Of a DNA stretch of 64,000 bases, positions 21,701-36,700 are shown piece by piece. The notes beneath the pieces were generated by a model. That model saw only the letters and a list, made by a program, of their open reading frames with translations. It was not told where the DNA came from and made no database searches. This stretch comes from Liolophura sinensis (Eukaryota; Mollusca; Polyplacophora; Chitonida; Chitonidae), in NCBI RefSeq assembly GCF_032854445.1, contig NC_088295.1, positions 81,388,644 through 81,452,643 of the forward strand, given 5' to 3'. The translations under genes were made by a program, and so were the position numbers. Positions within the stretch are counted from its first letter, which is position 1; each line of letters starts with the position of its first letter.

Positions 21701-24700
21701 ATTTTTTTTGACTGTATAGTATGATCTGTCTGTTGTTTCTGTCTGTAGTGTTCTTGCTTTGTCTGTACGGAAACATGGTGGACATAGTGATGAAAACTGC
21801 TCAGACTCTGGGGATGTTGAATGGAGACTTTGTGTTTTTGTCACTGGAAGCCGAACTCTCTAATCACGTGACCACAAATACAAACACAGAAGGTCACGGT
21901 GGTCACGGAGATCATGCTTCTCACAGGCGAAAGAGAGAGGCCGACCTAGAGAAACTCTACCAATCAAGACAAAAGAGAGAAATGACGTCATCAAATATGA
22001 ACATGTCAGATGGCATGGTGCCAATGAACATGTCACATGGCACGTCGTCAATGGATATGTCCCATGACATGACAACAGGGCATACGTCCGGGAGGATGAT
22101 GGTTCCAAAAGACAGCCACCTTACCGGTTAGACTTTTATCGTGTAAAGAATCCAGCTTTTGTTTTAAAAGACTAAACTACACTCGAAAAAATGATCTGTT
22201 GAATTTAACAGAAAGTGTGTTGTTTGGGTGATGCTAGAATGTATTCTGCTATTCCAGCAGATTGTTCTGTAACTCACATATTCTATTAATTCAACATAGA
22301 TATTCTATTACACTCATAGTATATTGTGTTGAATATGACAGATTATTGTGTTGTAATAACAATACATTCTAGCATCACTCAGCTGATTAATTTTTTGAGT
22401 GCGTTGAATTTACTTTATAACATAGCCAACGTATATATTTATATAAATCCATGCCACTTACAAAATAGAGATATTACACTCTACGTTTTAGCGCAAACCC
22501 TTGTTCGTGTGTATGTTTCAGAAGCCCAAAATCGTATTTATGGGCCCTTTTGTTCCATTGTAGATATATGCACTGATACAAATCTTCAATACGAAAATCA
22601 AAAGCTACAAATCTATCACACTATACACTGCGCGTAAACAGCGCGATTGTCTACTTCGGTATTGTCCTCTAGAAGCTAACTAAGAAACAGATCATTGAAG
22701 CACAACGATCGATTTATCTCAGCTAATGAAACAGCTTCCATTAAAGTACTTCATCTATATACAGTAACTTGCTCTGAGGTAAGTATGGAAGCCAAATATT
22801 CATTATTTAGCAAATACAAACCATGTGCATTCTATGCATTATCTCTCTCGGATAGTTTTTTTTTCAGCTACATCTATTATTAATTTCAAACGCCAAATCA
22901 AGCCCCAAAGCCGTAAATTTTTTGTCCTGTATCATTATGCTATTAAATATACTTAATTTTCCTGATAGACCAGTGTACAATTTATTTATCGGTCTGAATC
23001 ACGCTTACATAAAATCCATCACATGGAAACGTCGGTGTGTACACTTATGTTGTCATTTCAAATATGTGAATCCAGTTCTGTCTGTAGCTGTTTGAAGTGA
23101 ATTTAATCATTGTTCAGCTTGAAAACACCGAAATGTATAAATAGGTGATTGATATGTTTAAAACATAAAGATAATTTGAATTCAGTCATTTTTCTGCTCT
23201 GTTTGAAATACCGGATAATGCTCTGTTTAAAAAAACTACAAAAATGTTAATTCAACCATTGTTCAGTTAGGAGATACCAAACAAAACGGTGAATCCTGCC
23301 ACTCAAACAAAAAAACAATTTGAAAAAATCAAACAACATGAACTCAGCCATTATTTTGTTTAAAAATCCAGAAAACAGTGAGGCCAGACACTGTCCTGTA
23401 TGAAAACAGTTGCAATATTTATATACACACACACAAATCGCACACATGCTAAAGGCTGAAAACCTAGCCGTTGTTCCGTTTGAAACACCGAAAATGTGAA
23501 TCAAGATGAACGTTTTCTGCTTACAAACATAAAAAAAATGTGAACCTAAAGGCTCTTCTGTTCTGGTTGAAACCCGTAGCAAGAAGTACACAATAATAAT
23601 AAAGGGTTGCCCCAATTAACACATAAATGAAAAATGACAGACACAACAATGGACCCCAATTAGGGACACAAAGAAAGAAATATAGAAATGACTAAAGGAT
23701 ATTAATGTACACTTTTATTTAGAAACGTAAAAAGATATAAGGTAATAAACTTTCTCCTGTTCTCAGGTTTCATACCCGCAAGTAACACGCCATTCAATTG
23801 TTTTACGGCACAACCTTAGTGAATACAACATACTACATGTATGATTAGCACTGTTATGGTCTAAGTCTGGTGATAGATTACTAGTTAGAATATTTTCATT
23901 ACTGTGCCCATTGATTGGATATGATATGTCAGGTCTCTTGGACGTGACGGTTTTGGAACCTCAAGACAACCCAGATTATAACCACTTCATCCACAAGGTC
24001 CGAATGGCTACCATGATGCCACCATTTTCCAGTCATCTGGACAACGAAACAAAGGTAACGGAATCGCCAAAGCACGTTCCTTAATTAACCATGGCAAAGG
24101 AATTGATCACTCTCATGAATGTTATAACTCAAAGGAATCTCAAAAGCGAGTAGTACCCTATGCGAAGCAAAACGATGATGCATGTAACGCTTTACACCTA
24201 GATGCACCAATAACTACTGTTAATGTTTACCATAAACCACATATATGTAAGAGAAAATGTATCTTGCTGTAGTGCATATGGCGGGCATCTTGGCCACTGT
24301 GGCCAAACAGTGAAGTGCAATGGGCCGCCATGCTCCAGAACGAAACCTGTCAAATCACCAGGTTTTATGCACACTTGCAACCACTCTGGCTTCTATACAA
24401 TGAATTGTTTGAAGTTGTGACGTGTTAAACATCCTTGAAAACCTTTGTCATCACTACAAGAAAAGACTTATATGCCATGACAACACAATAAAGCAAAACT
24501 ATATCTATCACACGATGAGTACTAACGAACTCAGGGACCGTTTCATGTCACATCCAGAGTGAACTTCAAACAGGGAAGTCCCATTCATGTTAATTGGGTT
24601 TTCTGATTTAGTTTAGATTTACGATGACCAAATTTCAAGGCTATGAGACAAAAGATAGAAAAAATCGATCATACACAATTCAGTTATTAGCACTGGTATC

Positions 24701-27700
24701 ACTTGACATTGGAGATAATTCGTTTGTGAAACCCATGTTCACTGACAAGGCAGATTTGTGTCTTTTTTGTCGGTTTTGTGTTCATTTTGGCTCATTCATG
24801 CTGAAATATTTCGAAGCTATGGTTTAAACTCAGTGCCGAATCTGGTAAAGAATGACGGTTTTCATTTCTTGCCGTTTTAACTTTCATGATATGCTACATT
24901 TACCTCTTTCACACTAAGTATTTTAACATTTAAGTTTGCATTTTTGATGTACTTTATTCGTCATACAGGTAGACTTGGATGCGGCCTTCCTCTATGATGC
25001 TGTTCTCCTTTATGCCCTAGCTCTGAATCGAACTCTGGCCTCCGAGGGAAATATTTCACAGGTATCAGAACACCTGTTTGGTTGGGAATTTGAAGGTGAG
25101 TACATCCACCGTCAACGGGTTCGAGCTTTGACAATAACAAACTAAGATGACCAATAAGCAAGTTTTAATCAATTATCAAAATGATCAAAATAATAGTTAT
25201 CAAATAAATTTCATCGTTTGCCTCTTTCTTCACTGCTTTTTGACAGGTATCGATGGCCTTGTGGTTGTTGACCATAACGGAGACCGTAGGCCGAACTATG
25301 TCTTAAGGAATTATGTATCTGGAAGCTATGTGACCGTCGCTCACCATTTACGGGCGTAAGTTGGGCCCATAATGCTCGTCTGGTTACTCTTATATCATGT
25401 CAACTGAATACATGCATTACATTTGCGCACACAGAGTAGGAAAAAATGCTTGAAGCAACATACTCTGTTGGAAACAACAGTTGTGATAATAATTTGGCAG
25501 CACCAGTTATTATTGCAGTATTTCTCTATTTCTTCAGAAGATAATGTAAATATATTACATTTTTGTGTGTCTTAACTGATCAAGTGTAAATGATTATATT
25601 GTTTATACACGACAGCAAAACTAATTTTTAATAATTATACACGAACCTAGGACGCGAAAAGTTAACTTTAGTGAGGAGGCGATCACTTGGCCAGGAGGCG
25701 GGAAGAGTGTTCCTCTTGGGCGACCAATCTGTGGCTGGCAAAATGAATTCTGCACTGTTTCTGTCGTGGGTGAGCTTTACATAGCTGTTGGTATTAAGGC
25801 ATCTGCATAGCCGTTTTAAATCAAATGTTAGTTTTTTAATGTGTCCTGCTGACTGTTCTGACCGCAAATTCCATGGAGATAAATTTTCTGTAATTTATAT
25901 GATTTAATATCCGTTTTAATGCAATACGTGAAATCCGCTTTTTTTATCTATGTTACATGTATTTGATAATGAAACCAAATGTAAAAAAAAGGCACACATA
26001 TATTTTGGTTAATGATTAAATGTACTGACTCAGCAAGTTTCTTGTATTATGCTACAGTTTGTTCCTATATTTGGGGAGAATGAGCTATAATCTTAAAATA
26101 AAGCCGGAAAGCATGTCGTCACATCTCGGATGCTAATATCTTTCGATAATTGTGATTTTAAATGTAACTCAGGTTAATCCCAATACATTTTCCAAAAGAA
26201 ATTATACGTCACTAGATTGTGATAGAACTCCCGTATCAACTGTGTCTAATTCTCTCACAAGGCATCATTTATTCATGTTGTTCACCTCAAACGAGCACAG
26301 TGCCTAATTTTTACATAATATACACTGTATCGCTCATTTTAGATTTATTAAAATTGAGATCAGTAAGCTTTATACCAGCATAAAACATTCGTCTTTAACC
26401 TCAGTTATGTTAACGACACATGGGAGGGAATAGCCAGTAATGGCCATGCATGAGAAAAGACCGTACTTCTTCAGGTGTATGACAAATCTGCTGGGGCAGT
26501 GACATGGGACAGTGTCCCAGCTGTCATAGAAATTCATTATTCAAAAACTTCAGTAGTTCAGCGTAAAAAAAAAACTCTGGTAAAATCTCAACACGCGATG
26601 CATGTAACAATTATACCTATGCTATATGACATTTGTTCACAGACTTAACTACGTGGATAATCGGTGGCATCTTCGGCTTTGTCGTTTTTGTGGGTATTTT
26701 AGGCCTAATATTTTTCATATATAGGTGTGTATGCTAATTGTCTTCCTTTGTAAGCTTTAATTTGTCACAGTAAATTTAGAATCCTACTCCACATGCGCTT
26801 TTTGACAACATTTCTTTGATATTTTTATTAAAAAATTCATTCCTACAATCTATAATATACCTCTGCCCACATCTACACAAATGCGCAAAGCGAAATTTTC
26901 TTGCTTTCTTATACATACAAGGTACTTGCTTTTTCTGAGTTACATGTAACTATCTTATTATGTTGTGGCGATATGATACTGACTTATAAACATTACCATT
27001 CAACCATAAGATCGGTAATTACAGTCATTTTAGTTAACCAGGTTAAACAAAGCAGCTAAATTACCCAACGTAATCTAATCGTGGGAAGTTTATAAATGTA
27101 TGCGCTTAGTACTTCCGTTGTCAGTTGTTTTTAACGAGTGCAGGTAACATGTATTGCTGGATGAATGAGAATAAAATATAACGGAATAAGAAACTTCCAC
27201 AAAACATTATGCGAAAAAAGAAAGAAATTGCTATCCACTTTATTCTTCTGAGCTGTTGAATGTAGATTTTAACTCTTAATTGGATTGGATTTAGGAACAA
27301 AAGAAATGCAGCTCGGATGTCAAGTATGGCATGGAAAATAAGCTACGATGAAATTCATCCAGTGAACAGAGGAAAGACGCTAGGATCAAGCTATAGCATT
27401 AAATCATACAGTACTGGCACAAGCAAGGTGGGTTGATGGATAAGTTCTATACTAGTAACCTACTGGTTTATGTTTGCCACATTATAGTGTCGTGTAAGCT
27501 CGTAGTAGGAGTTCACTTGCTGTTCATTTGTACAGTGGCATTTGCAACCATCCTTTATCCAGTGGCCTAGATGGAGATGCCTCTTACCGTTATACTGTCA
27601 TTTCCTGCCATTTGCAATTTCCTATCGAAGTTGAGTTAATAATGTTGACATTGTATGAGATAAATTGGAGGGAACTTAATTCACCTGTAATGCTGGCTAT

Positions 27701-30700
27701 TAGCTGATTAAATTTTTACAGGAAAGAATCGCTCTGTACAAATTACATTCCCACGAGGAATTGATGTTCAGTAGTATCTAATTATTCTCATGGTGTTTGA
27801 AGGTGGCCATTGAAGCTGAACGATGATAATGTTCTCTATATGACTTCGTTTGACAATGTATGTTTCAAAGCAGATATCAAGCTTCGAGTAATAAACTGCG
27901 AACTGCTAAGGTATTACCAGCTGTTGTCTATCTCTCCACAATTATAGAAGTATTCATATATATAGTATATTATAGAAGTAGTCATTAATGAATAAGTTAA
28001 TTGCACATGTCGAGCACATTTTGTCTATCACATTTACCAAACTTTGTTTGAATCTTGGCATCTTTGGCTTTTTAAATGAGTTTTCTTTTGAAAAAAGGAA
28101 TACCAGGTAAAGTGTACGTATGAATGTATTTGTCAGTTTCAAATACATATTAAAAGATTTTAATGTTCTGTATTGACAGAGTCAATGTGGAAGTAGCTTG
28201 ATGAATTATGACCAGATCTTCTGCCAGACAGCTTTGTATCGAGGGGGCTTGGTTTGCCTGAAGCACTTGGAAACTCGACACGTGGTTCTGAACAAGGACG
28301 TGCTTCGTGAACTAAACACGGTATCCACACACATGTTCTCAAATGTCCCACGTGTATGGATCTGTTCATGGTTTATTCAGAACACTGTTCCCCTTTGATG
28401 ACTTAAAATTTGCTGTTCGGAAATACACAGCTCTGTAGTGAAGTGATCGTTAATCACAGTTTGTGCAACCACGGGTGGACACTACATGTCCGCTGCAGCG
28501 ATTTTAGATTGGCCATAGAGCATCAGCTGGTCGTTGCGTGTGCATTGATTTTTAAGGTACCAGTACCATGCAAACACACACAGCGGCAACACATCTTCAG
28601 TTGTTTTTGAAAGGTCAATATATATACCAGCGTGTTTATATGTGTACAGGTATTTTCACTTTTTCTTCTTTCCGATATCTCAATAAATGTAAACATATTA
28701 AGATACAGTTTTGTTTACGACAGTACAGCACACGTCTACTTATAACTATATATAGTAGAAGTGTCTTTCGATTAACCAGATACAGTCATTTCAACAGGAC
28801 AATTGTCGGTCTTGTCAGCTGCTAGCATTGCAAAACCTGGCAGTGGATTTGCTCCAAGCACCGCCGACAAACTGCGTGTTTTTCTTATAGAACAATAGTC
28901 TGGTCAAATATCCATGACATCAATGCAAATAAAAGCACCTTTAACTATATGGGCCATATACATTCAGGGCACTGCTAAACTGCATGCCTTCTAAAGCTTT
29001 GCTCACACGTGTTCTTTCCTACTTGTAACCCATTATACAAGTAATCTTCACATTTGAAAATATAATATACTATGAATACCATTCCTTTTTTGTCAACAAG
29101 TTCCGTTTCGATGAGATGTGTGTACCGGTACTAAATGAATTCTTAAAGAGCTTATTCCCAATGAAATGTCGATACCCGTAAAGCTTCTCAATTTGGTACA
29201 TGAAGTGAAATCTTCCTTATTATGTCGCTGTCCATACAGGTTTACACAAATCTCGTAGATTAAGTGAAATCGTTCATCCCATGTCGCTTTCCATCCGGGG
29301 TTACATGTGAATGAGCTTTTCTCTTTCTTGTTGTAGACCAGAGAATTAAAACACCAAAACGTGAACGCGTTCTTTGGAGCCTGTGTGGATACCAAACACG
29401 CAATGCTGGTCACAGCGTACTGTCATAAGGGAAGCCTTCTAGATATCCTTGGCAGCGACAAGATCAAACTGGATCAACTTTTCAAAGTGTCGTTTGCGTT
29501 GGACATAGCAAAGGTGAATTGTGTTATAATAGTTAAATTTAGGAAGTATTATAATTGGTGCCTACGTTTTGTATGTTTAAACATTTCCTTGATTCTGATT
29601 GATCGCTAGTTCCATACAATAAGTGTTTCAAATATTGTCCAGTTTTGACAAAACTTTGTGTCCAGGTTCATTTCGTGACCTCTGCAGGCAAGTTTGAAAA
29701 CTCAATAAGGTCTATAAGTTTTGTAGACTTAGGATGGGATATAAATAGGTTGTTGTCATTATTGCAGGGTATGGAATACATTCATCGATCAGATATCCAG
29801 GTTCACGGGCGCCTGACTTCCTCCAATGTACTCATCGACAACAGATGGCAATGTAAGGTGACCGATTTCGGCTTGTTTTCCATCTTACCGCGGGAGGATC
29901 CAAAGAACTGTGGAGAATTCGCCTCTTATCAAAGTGAGAAAGAAGTGAAATAGCTAATATAAAGATTTGTCTCAAACGTCTATGTGTACAGTTGATTCCG
30001 TGGAATAAAATATCCGTATGTATGTGAGTTTTAAAAATGTATACAGATGTGTTATAACTATATGCGATGGCTCAATATTATAAGTATTATCAATATTATA
30101 TTATTAAGTGTTAAAATGGATTGCTACATGGGCAGAGGTTCAGGAACTATGGTACTGAGTAAAACGTATATTCAAGACCTCATGCAGTATTTAGTTTCCT
30201 CCCTTATGATTCATAAAGGAACATTAAGGCCCTGATGGTATGTACTATTGAGTTTAAAAACAGATGGGTCTATTGAATGGTGGTATAAAACCATTTCTTG
30301 GCTCTTAATCTTTCTTGCACATTTGTGTCATGTTTTATATATGCTTTTTTGCTACCTGTGTCCTGCTAGAGAAACTTTGGTTGGCCCCAGAGCATCTGCG
30401 GACCCCTCAGCCGGGCAGAAGTGTCCAGGGGGACGTGTACTCCTATGGCATCCTTCTCCAGGAGATAGCTCTACAGGCCGGTCCTTATGACAACGAGGCG
30501 GAAGAACCAAAAGGTATAAGCTTCCAATATCATCGCTTCTCGCAATTAATTTTTATTTAATTTTTATTTAAGATGATTCATGGATTTTAACGAAGGCCAC
30601 CTATTCTTTTGTTGTTTTACCCTAGTACTGATTGATTAGCCAGGGCATTTTTGATCAACATAAAATCTTAATGCTTAAATGTTGTCATGAGCAAAAGACT

Positions 30701-33700
30701 TAATATTTTAACATGACCTCTGTTTCCGTGTAGTCATTGTTGAGCGTGTGAAGTTGGGCTCTCAACCGCCGTTCCGCCCCAGGGTTTCGCCTCTGGCCTG
30801 CCCTGACAGTTTCCATCGCCTGATGACCCAATGTTGGACAGAGAACCCAGGCGACAGACCAACTTTCAAAACCATTCTGGCGAGTTTAAAAACCATGAAT
30901 ACAGGGGGGTGAGTTTTTAAACCTATCAGCATAAGACAGTTCAGAGGAAACATTTACAAAGGTTAACCATCACAAAATCGGAAGATGTTCAGATCGCTAT
31001 GCTCCACAATCTATACGTCCACAATTCCTATAATAATCTAGAAGATTGTTAAAAGAAATCCTAAGTATTTTGTACATAGCAAAATATTTCTAGTACATGT
31101 TCGTCAAAACTATTCGTCATACCTGTCCCTTATATAATTGTGGTACGTTATCTGGCAGTTGATTAACGCCACAAACAAGGATTTTTCACATATATGATGG
31201 AGGTCAAATTTATAGGTTGGAGGAAACTCCCTTCTACACATGTGGCCGTCAGCGAATGTAAGATTTGGCAGATGTTCTCGTGCACGTCGTCGGTCACTTA
31301 CTATTTACTGTAAACAGGGGATCTACTAACTCCCCGCGCATGCGTTGAATCCGCACCCGTTGCGTGTGTTTCGTCGTTTGGAGTCACTCACTATCCGTCA
31401 CAATCTTGACCCGTTGCCAAAAGTCATGATCCTAGTACATGTTGGCAATGAGGTCTTCTTGGAATAAATTTATTTCAACCACTGGCCTCATATTACTTCA
31501 CACAAATATCGAGGTACTATTATATAGGCCTATCGGTGCCGTGACACGATGTATCCGTCTTTCATTTATTTAAACCGGAAGGGAATATTCCTCCAACCGC
31601 TTTTGGGAAGTGGACAAGGAACTAAGAGTATAAAATGGCTGACTATGTTTTGCAATTTGTTAATTTTAAATGTTCTTCATTTCTTCCTTCGCTTTACTTC
31701 TTACCGCCACACTCGTCACATACGACTAATTCACATATATATATTACAAAGCGATTGATACCTGCTGATCCATTCTTTGGTAAATAAGACGACTGAGACA
31801 ATGTCAGATTTCACTTAAGTGTTCTTTGCAACAAATGTTGGGTAACTCACTGCATGTTTGTCAAAAAAAAGGAATCTTTGCCAAAGCCTATATTTGTCAG
31901 TATAAAATTGACTGTGTGTACAGACAAAATGATTATCAGGGTGCTTTATGTGGGATTAGTAGACTTGCCATACATCTAAATATAAAATGCATCTAAATCT
32001 GTATTAAATATACTCTGCCCTTTGTATCGCATGCAGAAAGAAAACAAGCAGTCACAGCTATACATTTATCGAAACTTTTCATTCATAAAGTAAGGATCAG
32101 TTTTGTATTATTGCTTATTGCATGTATTAGAAAGTTATGAAGGTAACAATTTTGTTAGGTGAGTGGTTTATGGTATTGGTCGTAAGTCTCAAATGCTTTG
32201 GGTTAATGAAATGGATTTCATACACAGAAAACAGCTGAGCCCTCGTTCGGAAGATTAACAACTGGGGTAATATGATTGATCAACTAAGACATAAGCGTCT
32301 GCACAAGGCTCACGCAATCACTATTTTTTTCTCTAAATACGAACTATATATATTTATATACATAGTTCGCATTTAAAGAAAAATATAATTGTGATTATGA
32401 AGTCCTAGTTTTCGATAAACAGCAAATAAAATATTGTCTGGAATAAACGGGAGTGAAATTTATTATTTGAGTTTTCATTTAATGTATGGTTTTAATAATA
32501 AATATAGTCTAGATTTCAAAGGTCAAAGCCATGAAAGGTACAGGGAAAGCTTTACCAGAGTGCTGAGTATATGCTACTTTAGTGAAGCATTATGTTACAG
32601 GAACATAATGGACAATATGATACATATGATGGAGAAGTACGCTACTCGTCTGGAGGACATTGTAGAGGAGAGGACCAAACTTCTGGTACAAGAGCAGGCG
32701 AAAACAGAGAATCTATTGTCCAGGATGTTGCCTAAGTGAGTCTGGGAGACAATGGCGTTAATCCATACTGTCCACTGACTAAGGGCCTTTCATATCTGTA
32801 AACCTCCTGCCAATACTGGAGGCCCATTATCCTTTACATTTAGTACATCACATGGTTTCTAATTACATAACCTTCAGGACACATATTTGGTATAATCAAG
32901 GCGTATATAGGTGTCAGATGTTATTTATTTATTTATTTATTTATTTGATTGGTGTTTTACGCCGTACTCAAGAATATTTCACTTATACGACGGCGGCCAG
33001 CATTATGGTGGGAGGAAACCGGGCACAGCCCGGGGGAAACCCATAACCATCCGCAGGTTGCTGGCAGACCTTCCCACTTACGGCCGGAGAGGAAGCCAGT
33101 ATAGGCTGGACTTGAACCTACAGCGACCGCATTGGTGAGAGGCTTCTGGGTCATTACGCTGCGCTAGCGCGCTAACCGACTGAGCCACGGAGGCCCCAGA
33201 TGTTACATAAATAGTGTTCATACAAAGGCTGGGCATAGGAATAACTCCCATTCAGTTTTGAAGAACTTGTATAAATTAACACTAATCAACTGATTTTGCT
33301 CTGAATTATATTTTCGATCATCATGAGATTTGATACTGACAGTTTGAAAACACAGCATGTGATAGCCTGTTATCTTTCTCTTATTTGTCTCTGGTCAAAA
33401 CTCTCTGTTGGTTCATGCAGCGGGTCTACAGCGGAGTGCCTTATACTACATATAGTTAATTTGATTCAGGATATTTTGGGACCTGGTAAAATAACATCAA
33501 CAAATTACCCTCCACACATTATGGGATCGAGTAATTTATATTCATAAATTAACTTATTCATTCATTAAGCTTACTCTTATACGATTACTGAGCTCCATGG
33601 CCGACAAAATCATTAATTCATGTGCGGTTTTGAAATTTGCCACCACATATAAGCAGGAGTTTTTATTTACATTTAGTTCGGCAAATTGAGTAGAACGTAG

Positions 33701-36700
33701 AAGACCAATCAAATATATAAATCAGCTCAACTATCCTCCAGTTTTGGTGCTATTAAACCCAGTTCGTACTGAATGAATTACCAGACACCATGTTCTACTC
33801 TTTGTTAAAATTGTTTGCAGGCTCGTAGCTGATGAGCTGAAGGCAGGAAGGACAGTCACGCCAGAATATTTTGAGGCAGTAACTATCTACTTCAGCGATA
33901 TTGTTGGATTCACAGCCCTCTCATCAAGAAGTACACCTATGCAGGTACTTTGATCGTTACTAACCGTCTCTGCGGAATGTATTACAAAGTGCTTCAGGAA
34001 AGTAGAGAACTTGGACGGTACTGATGTGCCGGACAGTAATTTGCTATCTGGCACAATTCAACCAAGGAAATTGGTGGTACGTGTGGTAAGTAGACAATAC
34101 TGTGCAAAGGCCGCGGAACGAGGCGGGGTGGGGGTACTGTAGGGATTGTTGGGGGTCGGAGGTGGTGGTGGGTGGAGCTGAAGGAGTGTTCTAAACTAGG
34201 CACCTGGGCCATCTAATCAGAGTCATATCCACCCCGCTCCAACCGCCCACTACCACCACTACTTCTCTATTTGCGTCTGAAGCACTCACCTACAGCAGAA
34301 ACAGATCTCTTAGTATACTGCTTAGTATAATGCTTTAATACTTTTGTTCCAAATACATGTGAATTCCTTGGTGGGTATGGATGTCACTTTCTAATCATAT
34401 ACCGGTGACGAACAGATGACGAATTAACTTCATATAAAAGTCGAACGTAGAGTATGGCATTTGGCCGAGGTTTACGTGAAATACACTTTAGCGTGATACA
34501 AGGAAAGGAGAATGATCATTAATGGGTCCATTAATATAAAATAACGACCCATCCTTTCCCATTTAGAACCTGTGCTGTATATGTTGTGTTGTGAAATAAC
34601 TATGAAGGTCACAAAGATTGTGTTTCTTCTCTTCCTACAAAGTGTGAGGTTCTTAAAGAATGTGAACTGCGTGCGGATGTGCATGATACCAGATACTAGT
34701 TGAATTGTATTCATTGAGTGGAGCTATGGTACAAATCATTCGTTAGAATGGGGCTGCCATTAAACCAATATATATATATATATATTCACTGAGTGACATA
34801 GGCTGCTTCAGAACCAGATAATTATGTCATTTCAGAACTTCGCAACTGCAACTACATGGAGTGAAAGGAACGTTGCAAATACTAAATTACGGTGAAGCAT
34901 CAGATAAATGAATAAAGTTATCAGGGACTCGGGATAAAGGAGGAAGGTGATAAACCTCTCCGAAAATCAGAGCTTTGTCGCACACATGAAACACATTTCA
35001 AAATCACAACCGAGTACGGAAATGTCAGGCATATCTCCATGTTTAATATCCTACCGCAATATTATCCTATGGGCGATTTATTGGTAAAGGTAACAAGAAG
35101 TCGTACTATGTCATGTGACCTGTCAAAAATGTTAGGGAACTATTTTTTATAACTTTTACTGCACGGTCGTCTAAAAAAAGCTTCACACAAAGATATTCAG
35201 AATAGACGAAAGATGAAAAAAAACTGAATGTGGTGAACGTTTGTGAACCTCCGAAGCACGATGAAACAATTGATCGGTAAACTCATGTCAACAAAGGTTG
35301 CCTACCATTTTTGACAAGTTACATGACACAGTAGGACTGTTTTTTCTTTAGCAACAAAGGTGTTCGAACCCAAAACTCCTCGATTATCAGGTGATGGACG
35401 TCACCTCATCTTGACAGGCATATACCCTATCCACACCAAGGCTTCATCTGTCCTTAGTCACTAAATCCGTGACCTTCCACTGCGTTACTCTGTGAATCTG
35501 ATTAGGTCACAGTCCATTATTTTATTTTCTTCTGGTTATATGGGTAATAAATATCTTACAATCTTTATAGAAACACTGCGGTACAACTGCGTAGTAGGAA
35601 AATATATCTGAATATATCCGAAATGCAATGCTGATGATTATGAGCAACGGGTGCAAACAAAGAATTGACATCAAATGTTTTACATATATTCACTTTTGTC
35701 CATGAATTATACAAACAACCTGTGGTTGACTTTCAACTGTTACTACTTTGGTAATCGAATGCTTACATTTCGTATCCGTAAATTTATCTTGAGAACTAGA
35801 AGATATATGCATGAACTGTCAAGTCGCAAAGGTCAGTGTTTGTTGCTCTTGTATATTATATCGTGTTTTGGCATATACACTGTTGACCATAAAGTTGGAA
35901 TAAATTAATTCGACGACTGAATTCGGAGTTATTCTAATTGTACGCGGTATTGAATGCTTGATTATGGCGTAGATATCAGCATAACACCAAATGTTGGTCT
36001 TTTCTTCACATATCAGCCTATTGTAATCTTTAATGAATCGATTATAGGCTGTAGAAAGGCGTAAAAACAAAAACTGGCATTTCAAGACGAAAGGATTGAA
36101 GGCTTTACTGCAATGTCTCCATATCACAAACATAAACGTATTTGTTCCCTTCGTATTATAAGTTACAGACAATACAGTTTGTAAGAGAAACAGTCATTAA
36201 TATCTCGTATGACCACCCCTGACACGAATCAATGCGTCAAGACGTCGTTGCATGCAGTCGACCAGATTGTTAATGAATTCAATGGGCAGAACGTTCCACT
36301 CATTGATCAGAGCCTGTGCCAGTTCTTGCAGATCCCAGGCATGTTCTATTGGGTTCATATCAGGGGAACACGATGGCCAAGGTAACTGCTCCACCCCTTG
36401 TGCCCGAAGAAATTCTCGTGTTGCAGCGGCCCTGTGTGGTGTAGTGTTGTCGTCTTGCAAACGAAAATTGTCTCCATAAACCCTTCGTGCGTATGGAAGG
36501 CAATGGTTTTCAAGGATATCAATGTACACGACGGCGTTGACGTTTTCGTCGGGCACCACCAACGGCGTTTTTCCACCATAGTGAATACCGGCCCAAACCA
36601 TTACTGAACCGCCACCCCCTTGATTGTTTTCCTGCACACAGTTATCTCGAAGGCTTTCTCCTCGCAAACGACGAACCCTTTGCCTTCCGTCCACAGGTTT

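Noticed and set aside
26475-26562. Candidate juxtamembrane exon for the cyclase (contains [10 protein letters not shown])
   Set aside because: It would need a poor GC donor on exon 7 and lacks the family's W-P-G-G and P-x-C-G pattern. The exon at 25651-25769 has both and fits the phases.
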